From: Bombyx mori
Taxonomy: Eukaryota; Arthropoda; Insecta; Lepidoptera; Bombycidae
Assembly: GCF_030269925.1 (NCBI RefSeq)
Contig: NC_085121.1
Location: 761,501-825,500 of the forward strand
Reading direction: 5' to 3'
Length of the DNA: 64,000 bases
Below the pieces are notes generated by a model. That model did not search any database, had not been told where the DNA came from, and saw nothing but the letters and a program-made list of their open reading frames with translations. Below are positions 63,436 through 64,000 of this stretch, in pieces. Both the position numbers and the translations under genes were made by a program. Each line of letters begins with the position of its first letter. The first letter of the stretch is position 1.

Positions 63436-64000
63436 ACAGATGAAAACTACTACAGATAACGCTAACTATTTGCGCGATCTTCGGTCTTGGAGAGAAGTGT
63501 CAGAGGATATGGCGCTAGGTATCACAAAATAGAAGAAATTTTAATCTGAAGAAACCTGAATCGCATTAAAAACTATATTATCAAGATACGTTGAACGCAT
63601 TGCAACTGTCGTCCGGGCAATGTTTGGGGCAATGCCCGGGCCTTGTTTGAAGACGATCCTAACTAACTGAGTCTAGTGAGACAGTTCAGCTTTATACTCG
63701 CTCGAATGCCTTATCTTAGAACTCGGACGAGAAACAAATTGGTGCGGACTCTGCTGAGGTTCGGCTCAAACTTGACCGAGCTTTTTATTGACATTGATCG
63801 ATTGTCGAGGCGAAAACGTTTATCTCTCTCTAACGCAAGTGTTAATGGAGGATGAACAGCCGGTCGTTTCTGACAGTATGCGAGGTCAAATTACCGGAGT
63901 GCGTACGTACAATGTGCAACTGGGCTTATCCAACAGTCAACGAAGCAGATTATTAAACTAACTTAACTGGGTACCGAATTCAAAATTGAAATAAACATGC
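63436..64000. other. No gene recognised
   Basis: A short frame at 63438-63509 (NANYLRDLRSWREVSED) is weakly LINE-like. GTCCGGGCAATGTTTGGGGC with CAATGCCCGGGC at 63610-63641 is a hairpin-prone stretch. Otherwise unassigned. Confidence 0.35.

Overview
The window looks like a stretch of silkworm (Bombyx) or close lepidopteran nuclear genome. It is AT-rich, has no operons or ribosome binding sites, and is packed with repeats: at least 20 copies or fragments of a Bm1-type SINE (two with recognisable tRNA-derived heads over most of the element, several head or tail pieces), many 3' ends of two or three non-LTR retrotransposon families, RTE-type and jockey-type coding relics, a mariner relic, a piggyBac-like TTAA element, Helitron-like repeats and a palindromic MITE. 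Family names come from memory of lepidopteran repeats, not from a search.

Only one host exon is recognised with confidence: bases 1114-1261 (+), a spliced exon carrying the Sm1 motif of the U7 snRNP protein LSm11. Most of the window is therefore probably an intron or the 3' flank of that gene. Weaker exon-like segments on the minus strand lie at 698-786, 30471-30522, 35173-35236, 50480-50546 and 62156-62299, and on the plus strand at 62446-62623. The 62156-62299 segment (strong acceptor, 47 codons with a membrane segment, stop, AATAAA) is the best of these. CpG-rich, repeat-free islands near 14.4, 40.3, 50.75, 56.15 and 56.8 kb are the most promoter-like places.

Layout: 0-3 kb LINE/SINE tails and the LSm11 exon; 4.2-7 kb Bm1, a small repeated coding relic and the mariner; 7.9-10.3 kb LINE/RTE tails and the first MITE; 11-19.1 kb CTAG-type repeat, a 312-bp young repeat, a MITE split by Bm1, a Helitron-like element split by another repeat, and a LINE ORF end; 19-30.8 kb dense Bm1/LINE tails; 31-33.7 kb Helitron-like copy, RTE relic, split coding relic, tRNA-headed SINE; 33.7-43 kb sparse, with a TTAA element and the third MITE; 43-49 kb RTE, Bm1 and jockey relics; 49-52 kb two low-copy ORF regions; 53-61.4 kb second copy of the young 312-bp repeat and two jockey 3' ends; 61.4-64 kb mostly unique sequence with a probable terminal exon.

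The strongest structural signal is layered insertion: in at least six places one element interrupts another and the broken halves can be matched to an intact copy elsewhere in the window, giving relative ages without any outside data.
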